Program-made: the position numbers and the translations under genes
Part shown: positions 1 to 7,550 of the stretch, in pieces
Layout: each line of letters opens with the position of its first letter
How positions within the stretch are numbered: position 1 is the first letter of the stretch
Assembly (NCBI GenBank): GCA_964613585.1
Contig: CAZTHL010000043.1
Coordinates: 1 to 32,226 of the forward strand
Direction of reading: 5' to 3'
Length of the DNA: 32,226 nt
Source: CAZTHL01 sp964613585
GTDB taxonomy: Bacteria > Pseudomonadota > Alphaproteobacteria > DSM-16000 > Inquilinaceae
The notes under the pieces: generated by a model
Database searches by the model: none
What the model was told of the DNA's origin: nothing
The model's input: only the letters and a program-made list of their open reading frames with translations

Positions 1-439
1 CCAGCGCTTGAGCGACGCGAGGCACGACGCCAGTGTGGGTCTCCCACCGTTAGCCTTTCCTTGCATGCTGGCCCGATCACGGACCGCTCGCAATCAGAAA
101 AAGCATGCCTGATCAGAGGGTTGGCAGCCGAGACGAAAGGCTGCTGCCAACGCTTCCGGCGCAGCCGGCCGGCCGCCCGGTCACGCTCCCTGCGGCATGC
201 TGTCCCGGCCCGCCGCGCCGGTCGGCCGAGGCGGCAACCGCAGGGGGGGTGCCGGGGGCGCTTTCACGGGCTGACGGCATCCATAGGCAGCAGAATAGGA
301 GAAGCCTATTGAGGCGGTAACTTTAAACGGTTTCCGTCGATGCGGTGCGCGCCCTAGCGTTCCCCCACGCGCCTGTCCAGGGCGTGTCATTCGTCGCGAG
401 GCGCGGCGACCAGACCGCGCCCAGATGGGAGGAGCCACC
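1..439. other. Non-coding region upstream of Mn catalase
   Basis: No frame here looks like a real protein. There are two small perfect inverted repeats: TTGGCAGC at 121-128 with GCTGCCAA at 143-150, and AATAGG at 294-299 with CCTATT at 305-310. The second sits 130 bases ahead of the catalase start. I did not recognise a riboswitch; in particular I saw no yybP-ykoY manganese-sensing motif. The promoter of the catalase gene is presumably in this stretch but could not be placed. Confidence 0.5.
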
Positions 440-1345
440 ATGTTCTTGCGCATCGACAAGCTGCAGGTCGCCATGCCGCGGCCGGCGGAGCCCGACCCGA
501 ACGCGGCCGCGGCGGTCCAGGAGCTGATGGGCGGCCGGTTCGGCGAGATGTCCACGCTGATGAACTACATGTTCCAGTCCTTCAACTTCCGCAGCCGCGA
601 GAAGCTGAAGCCGTACTACGCGCTCATCTCGAACATCGCCACCGAGGAGCTCGGGCACATCGAGCTGGTCGCCGCCTCGGTCAACTCGCTGCTCAACGGC
701 GTCGAGAGCGAGGGCGACCCGGCCGACGGCACCGCCAGCTTCCGCAAGGCGTTCAAGGACGCCCGCAACATCCACCACCACATCGCCGCGCCGCACGGCA
801 TCATGGCGGCCAACGGCATGGGGCAGCCCTGGCGCGGCGACTATGTGTTCAACAGCGGCAACCTGGTCCTTGATCTCTTGCACAATTTCTTCCTGGAGAA
901 CGGCGCCCGCACCCAGAAGCTGCGTGTCTACGAGATGGCCGACAATCCCGCCGCGCGCGAGATGCTGGGCTATCTCTTTGTCCGCGGCGGCGTGCATGCC
1001 CACGCCTACGCATTGGCGCTGCAGCAGCTGACCGGGGTCGAGATGAGCAAGATGCTGCCGATCCCGAAGATCGAGAACACGCAGCTGCCGGAGTCGAAGA
1101 AGTACATGGATGAGGGCATGCACCGGCGCCTCTACCGCTTCAGCCCCGACGACTATCGCGACGTGGCGGCGGTCTGGCGGGGCAGCGCGCTCGACGGCTC
1201 GGGCCCGCTCGAGGTGGTCGACGGCCCGCCGGAAGGGGGCGACCTTGCCGAGCTCGACGGCATCGCCGACGCGTTCGTGCCGGAATACCACCCGGAGGAG
1301 ATCTTCGAGATGGCCGGCAAGCTCTACCAGGCGGCAGCGCAGTAG
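440..1345 (+). CDS. Manganese catalase (di-manganese, non-heme)
   Basis: The 301-residue product should disproportionate hydrogen peroxide to water and oxygen with a di-manganese centre, in the cytoplasm (no signal peptide). The metal ligands of the family are present at the expected places: E36 (GEMSTLMNY), E70 and H73 (TEELGHIEL), E153 (LENGAR) and H186 (GGVHAHAYA), which matches the spacing known from the Thermus enzyme. I chose ATG 440 because GGGAGGAG lies just upstream; an in-frame ATG at 425 would place that ribosome binding site inside the gene. The C-terminal part after about residue 225 is rich in acidic residues and proline, as in KatN-like members. The gene stands alone with long non-coding flanks on both sides, so it is probably a single-gene unit induced by oxidative or stationary-phase stress, which is an inference. 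Confidence 0.93.
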   Translation: MFLRIDKLQVAMPRPAEPDPNAAAAVQELMGGRFGEMSTLMNYMFQSFNFRSREKLKPYYALISNIATEELGHIELVAASVNSLLNGVESEGDPADGTASFRKAFKDARNIHHHIAAPHGIMAANGMGQPWRGDYVFNSGNLVLDLLHNFFLENGARTQKLRVYEMADNPAAREMLGYLFVRGGVHAHAYALALQQLTGVEMSKMLPIPKIENTQLPESKKYMDEGMHRRLYRFSPDDYRDVAAVWRGSALDGSGPLEVVDGPPEGGDLAELDGIADAFVPEYHPEEIFEMAGKLYQAAAQ

Positions 1346-1637
1346 GCGCGCGCCCAGCCTTGTCCCCCGGCGGCGGCTCAGGTAGGGCCGTCGCACCCCT
1401 CGGCCCAAACGCTCGCCCAGGGTCGCCGCCGACCCGGCTTCGGCTCCCTCGGGACCGCCGGGAGGGCCATCCAAAGTCCGCCGGCAGGCCGGGATCGGTC
1501 GTGCCCCGCATTGAAGCCGGGCGTCGCGGAGCGGCCAGGCGTTCAAAGGGGCGTCAGCGTCAGGACGCCTTGCCCGGATCAAGAGAAATCTTCCGATAGG
1601 AAAGACAATTCATGCCTGGAGCCGCGACACGCCCCAT

Positions 1638-1668
1638 CGTCATCGCGAGCGAAGCGACGCGATCCAGG
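1638..1668. repeat. Dispersed repeat (CGTCATCGCGAGCGAAGCG type)
   Basis: The stretch begins CGTCATCGCGAGCGAAGCG and ends CGATCCAGG. Very similar sequences (CGTCATTGCGAGCGAAGCGAAGCAATCC) are scattered between genes in many alphaproteobacterial genomes. The core contains GCGAGCGAAGCGACGC, which has hairpin potential. Only one clear copy was seen in this window. Confidence 0.55.
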
Positions 1669-2239
1669 CTTCTGGCTCGGCTGGGCCGGGTCCGCCAGCC
1701 CGGCGCCGCCCGGGCGCGCCGTGGCTCCCCGATGACTGACGTCATCGGCCCGCCGGCATGAGAGGGCGCCATGAGCGATCTTCGCGGGATGGCGGTCGAC
1801 GCGGAAAAATGACACTGTTCAGGACGACGAGGAGGGGCCTGTCTCGGCATTGCTTCATGGCGGGGACCGGAGCGGGCCGCGGACGTCATCGTGACGATGC
1901 CAATCCTCCCGCTGGTGATATCGACGGCGCCGGAAGGGTTCGATCAGGGTCCGCGCCCTGGCGCCGGCGCGGCCATCGTGGTGTTGGGTGACTTCGCGCT
2001 CTCCAGGGACAGTCGGCACCGATGAATGCGGGCAGGAGCCCTTCGAGTTGAGGGATGGGCGTCATCCGTCTGGCTCAAAAGACCACTTGGCCTGATGAGA
2101 AACAGCGAACAGATCAGGTGGACTTGCGAAACGATTTGACCTCATCTGCGGATCAGGCTCTATTCCACGCGCGTGGGAGCAGGGTCGTCGGATCGGAGAA
2201 CGGTGGATCTCAGGGTGAGAGGAGCGGGTAACGCACCTC

Positions 2240-2299
2240 TAGTCAGTTATGCATGATTCAATGATGCATTAGTCAATGATGCATTAGTCAATGATGCAT
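2240..2299. repeat. 15-bp tandem repeats upstream of bioM, probable operator
   Basis: The palindrome ATGCAT occurs at 2249, 2264, 2279 and 2294, at an exact 15-base period. The unit AATGATGCATTAGTC is perfect at 2260-2274 and 2275-2289, followed by a partial copy at 2290-2299; a diverged copy precedes it. The array ends 30 bases before the bioM start codon, so it would overlap the promoter. It does not match the BioR box (TTATCTATAA) known to control biotin genes in alphaproteobacteria. TTAGTCAA from this repeat recurs at 7534-7541 in the other control region of the biotin block. Confidence 0.7.
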
Positions 2300-2329
2300 G
2301 CGACCGAGGCCTTGCGATAACGATCAGCC

Positions 2330-3004
2330 ATGATCAAGATCGAGAACGTCTCCATAGTGTATGACACACTCACTGTTCTTCAGGATATCAATTTAACCCT
2401 GTCCGAGCGACGAATAGCCATTGTCGGATCCAACGGATCGGGAAAGAGCAGCTTTGCCCGGCTGTTGAATGGCCTTCAGCTTCCGACCAGAGGAAGCGTT
2501 TCGGTGGACGGATTCGACACGAAAAGGGATGGCAAACAGGTCCGGTCCAGGGTCGGCTTTGTCTTCCAAAATCCTGACAACCAGATCGTCTTTCCGGTGG
2601 TCGACGAGGATATCGCCTTTGGTTTGAAGAACCTCAAGCTTCCGGACGAGGTGATCGAGCAAAAGGTAACGGAAGCATTGGCGAGATACGATCTGTTGGC
2701 CTTTCGGAAGCATCCCTCGCACCACCTTAGCGGCGGGCAAAAGCAATTGATCGCTATCTCAGGCGTTCTTGCCATGGAGCCGGCCTATGTCGTTCTGGAC
2801 GAGCCGACCACGCTCCTGGATTTGAGGAACAAGAGGCGTATTGCCGAGGTGATAGAGTCTTTGGAACAAACAGCTATTGTTGCCTCGCATGATTTGGACT
2901 TCTTGAAAAAATTCGATCGCGTCATTGTTTTCGAGGACGGCGGTGTGGCAATTGATGACACGCCGTCGCCGGCCCTTGCACGGTATGTGGAGCGGCTTTC
3001 ATGA
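2330..3004 (+). CDS. bioM: Biotin ECF transporter ATPase, BioM
   Basis: This 224-residue ABC-type ATPase powers the energy-coupling-factor biotin transporter BioMNY on the cytoplasmic face of the membrane. Visible motifs are Walker A GSNGSGKS (33-40), a Q-loop FQNPDNQIVFP typical of ECF-type ATPases, the signature LSGGQKQ, Walker B YVVLDEPT and the switch ASHDLDF. Length is normal for BioM and shorter than CbiO/EcfA. The role is assigned mainly from the two genes that follow, bioN and bioY. It overlaps bioN by four bases (ATGA), which indicates translational coupling. The start has no strong ribosome binding site, only GAGG further upstream at about 2305. Base composition is much less GC-rich than the catalase or glycogen genes, which suggests foreign origin. 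Confidence 0.93.
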   Translation: MIKIENVSIVYDTLTVLQDINLTLSERRIAIVGSNGSGKSSFARLLNGLQLPTRGSVSVDGFDTKRDGKQVRSRVGFVFQNPDNQIVFPVVDEDIAFGLKNLKLPDEVIEQKVTEALARYDLLAFRKHPSHHLSGGQKQLIAISGVLAMEPAYVVLDEPTTLLDLRNKRRIAEVIESLEQTAIVASHDLDFLKKFDRVIVFEDGGVAIDDTPSPALARYVERLS

Positions 3005-3600
3005 GCCTTGGCACATACGTCCACAGGGAGTCCATGATCCATGCCATCCCGGCCGGGGCCAAGGTCCTTGTTCTGCTGGCCGGCGGTACGGCAATTTTCC
3101 TTGTGCAGGACTTCTTTGTGGTCGTGGGTGTCCTGATCGGGATCATGGCGCTGTATATCGTTGCCAGCATTCCCGCGAGGATCATGATCGGTCAAATCCG
3201 CCCGGTGATTTGGATTTTCCTTCTTATCTTTCTCTTCCAGCTGTTCACGCGTGACGCCTGGTTCGCCGGCATGGTCGTGGCTCGTTTCATGGCGCTTCTC
3301 TTGCTCGCCTCGTTGGTGACCCTGACCACTCCGGTCTCGGCCATGATCAAGGCGATCGAGAGAGGGATCGGCTGGGTGAAGGTGCTTGGGATGAGTCCTG
3401 CCAGGATCAGCCTTGGACTTTCCCTTGCTCTCCGCTTCATTCCTGTCGTCGCGACAATCGTGTCGGAGGTTCGTGAGGCTCAGCGGGCCCGGGGCCTGGA
3501 GTGGAGCATCATTGCCGTGGCGGTCCCGGTGATCATCAGAACTCTGAAGATGGCTGATGATGTCGCCAATGCCATTGAAGCGCGAAGCTTTGACGGCTAG
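3001..3600 (+). CDS. bioN: Biotin ECF transporter transmembrane T component, BioN
   Basis: This 199-residue protein is the membrane-embedded coupling subunit (T component) linking BioM to BioY. The N-terminal part is a run of hydrophobic membrane segments from about residue 20 to 110. The cytoplasmic part carries the two coupling helices of the family: the first has the signature Ala-Arg-Gly (EAQRARGLE), while the second reads Ala-Arg-Ser (AIEARSFDG) rather than the usual Ala-Arg-Gly. The start overlaps the bioM stop as ATGA. Bioinformatic identification as BioN rather than EcfT or CbiQ rests on the neighbouring bioY and the short length. Confidence 0.9.
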   Translation: MSLGTYVHRESMIHAIPAGAKVLVLLAGGTAIFLVQDFFVVVGVLIGIMALYIVASIPARIMIGQIRPVIWIFLLIFLFQLFTRDAWFAGMVVARFMALLLLASLVTLTTPVSAMIKAIERGIGWVKVLGMSPARISLGLSLALRFIPVVATIVSEVREAQRARGLEWSIIAVAVPVIIRTLKMADDVANAIEARSFDG

Positions 3601-3635
3601 AGGGACGGACATCGGGACATCGTACGGGAGCCATC

Positions 3636-4196
3636 ATGCCGGTCAGGGACATCGTCTATATTGCGCTGTTTGCGGCTGTGACCGCGTCTGTCGGGCTGTT
3701 CCCGCCGTTCCCGTTGCCCGTGACGGGGGTGCCGATCACCGTGCAGAGCATCGGCCCGCTGCTGGCCGGAGCCATCCTGGGAGCGAGACGGGGCTTCCTT
3801 TCGCAGCTCCTGTTCATCGTTCTGGTCGCGGTCGGGCTGCCCTTGCTGGCCGGGGGGCGTGGCGGCTTCGGCATCATCGTCGGACCGACGGGCGGCTTCC
3901 TCCTGGCCTGGCCCGTGATGGCGCTGTTCGTTGGCTACATGGTCGAGCGGTATTGGCGAGACCTGACCTTTCTCAAGACGCTTGCGTTCAGCCTGTTCGC
4001 GAGCCTCGTCATCAGCTATGGGTTGGGGGTCCCCTGGATGGCGCTTCTGCTGGAGCTGAGCGTTCTCGAGGCAACGGTGACGATGCTCGCCTTCGTGCCC
4101 GGGGACAGCGCCAAGGCCGTCCTGGCCAGCCTGATCGCCATGACGGTTCGGCGATCCTATCCGATCATCACCAAGGAGAAAGCACCCCCTTCGTGA
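3636..4196 (+). CDS. bioY: Biotin-binding S component, BioY
   Basis: BioY is the biotin-specific membrane subunit of the ECF transporter. The 186-residue product is almost wholly hydrophobic and shows the family motifs VPITVQ (near residue 33), VGPTGGFLLAWP (near 83) and the late PGDSAKAVLA segment. Length is typical. GGGAG at about 3625 serves as ribosome binding site for ATG 3636, and the gap to bioN is 35 bases, so bioMNY is one operon. The last residues (KEKAPPS) are hydrophilic. The operon ends facing the thiolase gene coming from the other strand, with about 145 bases between. Known BioY substrates are biotin itself; whether this one accepts biotin vitamers is open. Confidence 0.95.
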   Translation: MPVRDIVYIALFAAVTASVGLFPPFPLPVTGVPITVQSIGPLLAGAILGARRGFLSQLLFIVLVAVGLPLLAGGRGGFGIIVGPTGGFLLAWPVMALFVGYMVERYWRDLTFLKTLAFSLFASLVISYGLGVPWMALLLELSVLEATVTMLAFVPGDSAKAVLASLIAMTVRRSYPIITKEKAPPS

Positions 4197-4341
4197 CCGT
4201 CACGCTTCGCGGCCACAACACAGGATTGCTCACATCCGCATGAACGGCGTCACCAACGTGATGTGATCGGTACGCTCGATCGTCAAGCGCGTCACGATCA
4301 ACGATGGAGTGAGCAACCGGGTCCTGCCGGCACCCTTCGCG

Positions 4342-5544
4342 CTACGGCTCCAGCCACTGGAAGAGCGCGGTGAGCCCAAGCCCGCCACCGATCCCGATCA
4401 TGGCCATCCCGACCGAGCCGTCATCGTCCCGGCGGGCGCATTGCGAGAACAGCCGGGTCACGAGGATCGCCCCGGACGCTCCGAAGGGATGACCGAGCGC
4501 CAGGGCGCCTCCCTCACGATTGACCCTCTCCTCGCCGATGCCGAGGCGATCCAGGGAGCCGAGAACCTGTGACGCGAAGGCCTCGTTGAACTCGATCAAA
4601 TCCATCTGGTCGAGATCAAGGCCCGGAATCCGTTCGATGAGACGTGTCGTCGAGAGAACGGGCCCCAGACCGAGGAGATTGGGATCGACACCCGCCGCCG
4701 CGGCGTCCAGGAAGGCGAGCCCCCGCTCAAGGCGCCGGTCGCGGGCGAGCCGTCTGCTCATGACCAGGCAGACGGAGGCACCATCGTTGAGGGGGCACGA
4801 GTTGCCGGCGGTGACCGTCCCGCCGTCGACGAAAACGGGCTGGAGCAAGGACAGGGACTGAAGGGACGTGTCTCGCCGGGGGCATTCGTCACGATCGATC
4901 AGTGCCTCCCTCGTCTCGACAGGCACGATCTCGTGCCGGAATGCCCCCGCGTCGATCGATGCGATCGCCCGCCGATGGCTGCGAAGAGCAAACCGATCCT
5001 GTCGCTCTCGATCGATGGTGCAGGCGCGCGCCACATTTTCCGCGGCCACACCCATGTCGGGGTCGCCGAGCGCCTCCGGCGAGAACCGTGCCCGTCCGAA
5101 GAAGCGCGGCAAGCCGCCCCGGCTGCGGGGCCGTTCAACCCGCCAGGGAGCACGGCTGATCGACTCCACGCCCCCCGCCAGATAGCAGTCGCCGGCGCCC
5201 GCCTGGATCAGCCGTGAGGCGATGATGATCGCTTCCAGGCCCGACCCGCACTGTCGGTCGACCGTCACGCCCGGGACATGGACCGGCAGCCCCGCCGTAA
5301 GGGCGGCAAGGCGGGCAATGTTGCCGCCACCCCCCGCAGCGTTGCCCAGGATGACATCATCGATGAGGCCCGCCGGGATCGCGGCCCGATCCAGCGCATG
5401 ACGGAGGACCGGGCCGGCGAGGTGCTCCGGATCGACCGACTCGAAGGCGCCGAAAGCCCGACCGATCGGCGTGCGCACCGCGGCCACAATGACGGGCTGG
5501 CGCTCGCGGTCAGGCGGCGGGGTCGATCGGGCCATAGTGCCCAT
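4342..5544 (-). CDS. Thiolase-family acetyltransferase lacking the second catalytic Cys
   Basis: The 400-residue protein has the thiolase fold: it would cleave a 3-oxoacyl-CoA or condense acetyl-CoA with an acyl-CoA. The acyl-carrying Cys is C99 (VDRQCGSGLEAI), and NEAFA and the His of GGALALGHPFGASGA (H352) are present. The usual C-terminal C-x-GGG-x-G motif reads M-I-G-I-GGG-L-G, so the second catalytic Cys is replaced by Gly384. That is a real departure from biosynthetic and degradative thiolases and may change its chemistry. It overlaps the 3' end of the acyl-CoA ligase gene by about 35 bases (ATG 5544) or 26 bases (ATG 5535), so the two are translationally coupled. With the ligase and thioesterase it forms one operon inside the biotin block. 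Confidence 0.9.
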   Translation of the reverse strand: MGTMARSTPPPDRERQPVIVAAVRTPIGRAFGAFESVDPEHLAGPVLRHALDRAAIPAGLIDDVILGNAAGGGGNIARLAALTAGLPVHVPGVTVDRQCGSGLEAIIIASRLIQAGAGDCYLAGGVESISRAPWRVERPRSRGGLPRFFGRARFSPEALGDPDMGVAAENVARACTIDRERQDRFALRSHRRAIASIDAGAFRHEIVPVETREALIDRDECPRRDTSLQSLSLLQPVFVDGGTVTAGNSCPLNDGASVCLVMSRRLARDRRLERGLAFLDAAAAGVDPNLLGLGPVLSTTRLIERIPGLDLDQMDLIEFNEAFASQVLGSLDRLGIGEERVNREGGALALGHPFGASGAILVTRLFSQCARRDDDGSVGMAMIGIGGGLGLTALFQWLEP

Positions 5545-7048
5545 CGCGCAGCCGTTGAGCGACCTGCCCGCGGGCGATCTTGCCGCTGCTTGTCATGGGC
5601 CAGGACAGCGCCCGGTAAAAGTCCCGAGGGATCTTGTAGCGGGGCAGGAACGCGGTCGCCTCGGCCAGGAGGCCCTCGAGGCCGTCAACAGGGCCCTGCA
5701 GCACCGCGACAAGACGGGCGCCGAGATGCGCGTCCTCGATGCCCAGAACAACGGCCTCGTCCACACCGTCGATCCCCTTCAGCACGGCTTCCACTTCCGC
5801 GGGGTAGACGTTGAAGCCGCCTGTGGTGACCATGCCACCCTCGCGGCCCAGGATCGTCAAGGCGCCGTTGGGCTCAAGCACGCCGATATCCCCAACCGTT
5901 GCTCCTCCCACATCCGTTCGGAAGGCCTTGCCGTCATCGCCCCAGAGATACCCGTCGCAGACCAGGTCGCTCGTCACGTAGATCGTGCCGGCCGCGCCCT
6001 GGCCCGTCCCCTCCTTGCCGGCGTGCCGGATATGGACATCAATCCCCGGGAACGGCTTCCCGACCGTGTGGAGGGGGGTTTCCGGATCGGGAGGATGCAC
6101 GGTCGACACGGACACGAAGCCGAGCTCGGAGGCGCCGTAATATTCCATGAGGCGGGCATAGGGAAAGATGCGCCGCACACAGGCGACATGCTTGCCGTCC
6201 AGCTTCGCGCCGGCGGTGAGCACGTCCCGCACTGACGGAAACGCCGTCGGGCCCCGGCTCGACCGCTGGGCGAGGCTGCTGATCATCGTCGGAACCGCCA
6301 CCAGGCGCTCGATGTCGCCGTGGTCCAGCGCAGCGGCCACGCGATCGGCGTTCCAGCGCCTCACCGTGTGGAACGTGCCGCCACAATGGAGGGTCTCGGC
6401 GAAGGCATAGAGGGCCAAGCCATGCGCCAGTGCCCCGGGGCACAGGGTTGCCGGCGCGTGCTCCAGCCCGAAGACGCGGGCGCTCCGCGCCAGGCTGGCC
6501 CGCCAGGAGGCGCGGGACCGGGCATAGGCCTTGGGCTGGGAGGTTGTGCCCGAGGTGAAGCCCACCAGGAAGAGGCCACCGGCGCCGTCCAGGTCCTTCG
6601 GGGGCTCGACCGCGCGGTCCGCGTCGAGCACCGTGTCGAAGGCCGCGACCGGCTCGACCCTCAGACCGAGGCCTGTGGCCAGATCCGCAACCACCGAGGA
6701 CGGAGACCCGGTGACCACCAGGTCCGGTTCCAGTCTGGCCAGGATGCCCTCGAGCTGCGCGGCAGGCATCGCCGGGTCGAGAACGGCGCAGGCGTTACGC
6801 CCGGCGGTCGCGCCCAGGAACAGCTCGGGAAAGAGCAGGTGATTGCCCAGATCCAGAGCGATCAGCTTGTCGACCTCGGCCAATGGCGGCAGCGTTTTTG
6901 GCCGGCCCGGCAAGGCGGCGATCCGGGCGGAGACGGCTCTGGATCGGGCTGAAAGCTCGCCATAGGAGCGCGCTTCGCCCTCCAGGATGAACGCAGGCTT
7001 GTCGGGGGTGACCGTGGCGTGGCGATCCACCTGATGCTGGAACGGCAT
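5510..7048 (-). CDS. AMP-forming acyl-CoA ligase (ANL superfamily)
   Basis: This 512-residue enzyme should activate a carboxylic acid with ATP and load it onto CoA. The ANL core motifs are clear: A3 GFTSGTTSQPK (163-173), A5 YYGASELGF, A7 VGDIGVLEPNG, the hinge region GREGGMVTTGGFNVYPAE, and the A10 lysine in SSGKIARG (K490). The first third is shorter and less conserved than in long-chain acyl-CoA synthetases. The substrate cannot be read from sequence. The context of biotin transporter and biotin ligase points to biotin, a shortened biotin, or a dicarboxylic precursor such as pimelate, which is inference. The gene starts 30 bases after the thioesterase stop and runs into the thiolase gene. 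Confidence 0.88.
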   Translation of the reverse strand: MPFQHQVDRHATVTPDKPAFILEGEARSYGELSARSRAVSARIAALPGRPKTLPPLAEVDKLIALDLGNHLLFPELFLGATAGRNACAVLDPAMPAAQLEGILARLEPDLVVTGSPSSVVADLATGLGLRVEPVAAFDTVLDADRAVEPPKDLDGAGGLFLVGFTSGTTSQPKAYARSRASWRASLARSARVFGLEHAPATLCPGALAHGLALYAFAETLHCGGTFHTVRRWNADRVAAALDHGDIERLVAVPTMISSLAQRSSRGPTAFPSVRDVLTAGAKLDGKHVACVRRIFPYARLMEYYGASELGFVSVSTVHPPDPETPLHTVGKPFPGIDVHIRHAGKEGTGQGAAGTIYVTSDLVCDGYLWGDDGKAFRTDVGGATVGDIGVLEPNGALTILGREGGMVTTGGFNVYPAEVEAVLKGIDGVDEAVVLGIEDAHLGARLVAVLQGPVDGLEGLLAEATAFLPRYKIPRDFYRALSWPMTSSGKIARGQVAQRLRDGHYGPIDPAA

Positions 7049-7078
7049 CAGCTGCCCTCGATGCGGATCGCGGAGCGC

Positions 7079-7498
7079 TCAGGATGCGGAGCCAAGGGCG
7101 TGTCGCGTGTCGTCCGGAATGGGTGTCGGTTGTCCCCTCTCGAGACTGACGCACACCCACACGATCCTGCCGGTGGCGCAGCAGACTTGGTCGACTGCTC
7201 GAGAAAGCTCGACCTCGAATGCGACGCTCGTCGTTCCGAGATGGACGACGCGCACCCTGGCGTCGACCCTGTCGTCAACGTCGATCGGGCTATGGAAAGT
7301 GATTTCGGCCTTCTTCACATGATAGGCGAGGTCGGACGTGCGGTGCCGAAAATGGCAGTAGATCTTTGCGTTTTCCAGGAATTCGACAATCGCGTCCTGA
7401 CAATAGTCGAAGTACACGGAGTTGTGGACATGGCCGAAAATGTCGATATGGCGCATTGAGACACGGAATCGCGCGTGATGCTTGGTATCCTCATCCAT
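7079..7498 (-). CDS. 4HBT-type hotdog acyl-CoA thioesterase
   Basis: The 139-residue protein belongs to the 4-hydroxybenzoyl-CoA thioesterase/YbgC-like hotdog group, which hydrolyse acyl-CoA to free acid and CoA. The N-terminal catalytic signature is RHIDIFGHVHNSVYFDY with D19 in the place of the active-site aspartate, followed by the EFL helix and the ITFHSPIDVDDRV strand. It is the first gene of the - strand operon thioesterase-ligase-thiolase. Its start codon is 52 bases from the divergent reductase gene, so both are likely controlled by the same short region. A ligase and a thioesterase in one operon would be a futile pair unless the acyl chain is changed in between, which supports a remodelling role (inference). 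Confidence 0.87.
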   Translation of the reverse strand: MDEDTKHHARFRVSMRHIDIFGHVHNSVYFDYCQDAIVEFLENAKIYCHFRHRTSDLAYHVKKAEITFHSPIDVDDRVDARVRVVHLGTTSVAFEVELSRAVDQVCCATGRIVWVCVSLERGQPTPIPDDTRHALGSAS

Positions 7499-7550
7499 AG
7501 GCGAGCGTTCCGGACCCGACGGTGCCGCCCAGCTTAGTCAACACGAGTCC
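7499..7550. promoter_or_regulatory. Divergent control region, thioesterase operon / enoyl reductase
   Basis: Only 52 bases separate the two divergent start codons, so both promoters must overlap here or extend into the genes. It carries TTAGTCAA at 7534-7541, the same eight bases that occur twice in the repeat array before bioM. No clear -35/-10 pair was found. A shared regulator for the whole block is an inference from this match. Confidence 0.45.

Larger units (their letters stand above)
1346..2329. other. Long non-coding region between catalase and bioM
   Basis: About 980 bases without a convincing gene. It holds a dispersed alphaproteobacterial repeat at 1638-1668 and the direct-repeat array ahead of bioM at 2240-2299. 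Short frames on both strands around 1560-1990 show no family resemblance. The GC content falls from about 2040 on, which marks the start of the biotin block. The stretch at 1770-1810 could be an old mobile-element scar, but I could not match it to a transposase. Confidence 0.5.

Noticed and set aside
61..320. Two short + strand frames ahead of the catalase
   Set aside because: Composition noise without ribosome binding site or motif.
1..439. Manganese riboswitch for the Mn catalase
   Set aside because: None of the conserved yybP-ykoY sequence blocks was seen.
2085..2135. CTGATGAG followed by CGAAAC, as in a hammerhead ribozyme core
   Set aside because: The bases between them cannot form stem II and no stem III or cleavage site fits.
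2240..2299. BioR operator (TTATCTATAA-like) before bioM
   Set aside because: TTATGCATGA is too different and the repeat periodicity is a better description.
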